DNA of 51,573 nucleotides, from the NCBI RefSeq assembly GCF_008831285.2, contig NW_022205035.1, positions 1 to 51,573 on the forward strand, given 5' to 3'. How positions within the stretch are numbered: position 1 is the first letter of the stretch; each line of letters starts with the position of its first letter. Below are positions 45,466 through 51,573 of this stretch, in pieces. The notes under the pieces are model-generated. The model had not been told where the DNA came from, ran no database searches, and was given only the letters and a program-made list of their open reading frames with translations. The position numbers and the translations under genes are program-made. The DNA comes from Nymphaea colorata (Eukaryota; Streptophyta; Magnoliopsida; Nymphaeales; Nymphaeaceae).

Positions 45466-45631
45466 TCGGTACTTAACTTTGATTAATACGAAACTTGGTA
45501 CTGAACCATTCAAAATCACTATCTCTCATTTTCTTGACTTAAAATATGAATCAATTTCATCAGAGTGTTGGTTAGAGGCTGATGGAGGCCTATTTAAATA
45601 AAATTACTTATTTTATTTTTACAAAAATCAT

Positions 45632-51447
<5,816 letters not shown>

Positions 51448-51487
51448 ATTAGATATATAATTGCAAGTATAAGACTATGAGATATAT
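51448..51487 (-). other. 40-bp gap between gene start and telomere
   Basis: All the sequence available for 5' UTR and promoter of the large gene. AT-rich with a TATATA string; no in-frame TGA. Confidence 0.5.
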
Positions 51488-51573
51488 GGGGTTGGGGTTG
51501 GGGTTGGGGTTGGGGTTGGGGTTGGGGTTGGGGTTGGGGTTGGGGTTGGGGTTGGGGGGGTTGGGGTTGGGGT
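51488..51573. repeat. Right telomere, GGGGTT repeats
   Basis: GGGGTT hexamers to the end of the window. One irregular unit at 51554-51560 has seven G instead of four. Confidence 0.98.

Overview
The window is a complete linear chromosome of about 51.6 kb. It starts with CCCCAA repeats (1-69) and ends with GGGGTT repeats (51488-51573), the Tetrahymena-type telomere. In its genes TAA and TAG stand where paralogues have Gln codons, and only TGA ends a frame. Together these indicate a ciliate macronuclear chromosome (genetic code 6), probably oligohymenophorean-like; the species cannot be named. Under the standard code almost every gene here looks broken, which is why the long genes appear only as fragments. 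Introns are extremely short: eleven were recognised, all 20 or 22 nt, GT...TAG.

Layout: (1) left telomere, a short subtelomere, and one small plus-strand coiled-coil gene (293-844). (2) About 44 kb (1030-45441) of a same-strand array of ten tyrosinase-family genes, named A to J here, all on the minus strand and each about 2.7 kb. Seven are open from start to stop once a conserved 20/22-nt intron near the 3' end is removed. Three (A, G, I) each carry a single-nucleotide deletion, in or beside a homopolymer. (3) One very large minus-strand gene (45632-51447, 1931 aa) with TPR repeats, a Cys/His zinc-binding cluster and leucine-rich repeats. Its start codon is only 40 nt from the right telomere.

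The spacers between tyrosinase genes are not random. Each holds a decayed copy of the 3' (LRR and C-terminal) part of the large gene on the minus strand, and all but one (E-F) also hold a decayed copy of the coiled-coil gene on the plus strand. The simplest history is an ancestral chromosome telomere / coiled-coil gene / one tyrosinase / TPR-LRR gene / telomere, in which a segment spanning the tyrosinase and pieces of both neighbours was repeatedly duplicated in tandem. The intact neighbours remain only at the two chromosome ends. Junctions fall at different points of the large gene, so several duplication rounds are recorded. A stub of an eleventh tyrosinase lies in the B-C spacer, and a roughly 125-bp element is repeated two or three times upstream of B, C and D.

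The tyrosinases have all copper-site histidines: a compact copper-A motif (H-x3-C-x-H-x8-H), and copper-B as HN(or HD)xxH plus the His of FFLYH. The two sites are about 280 residues apart, and a C-terminal extension of about 480 residues is of a kind I do not recognise. No secretion signal is evident. A multigene phenol-oxidase array of this sort suggests pigment, cyst-wall or defensive chemistry, but that is inference.
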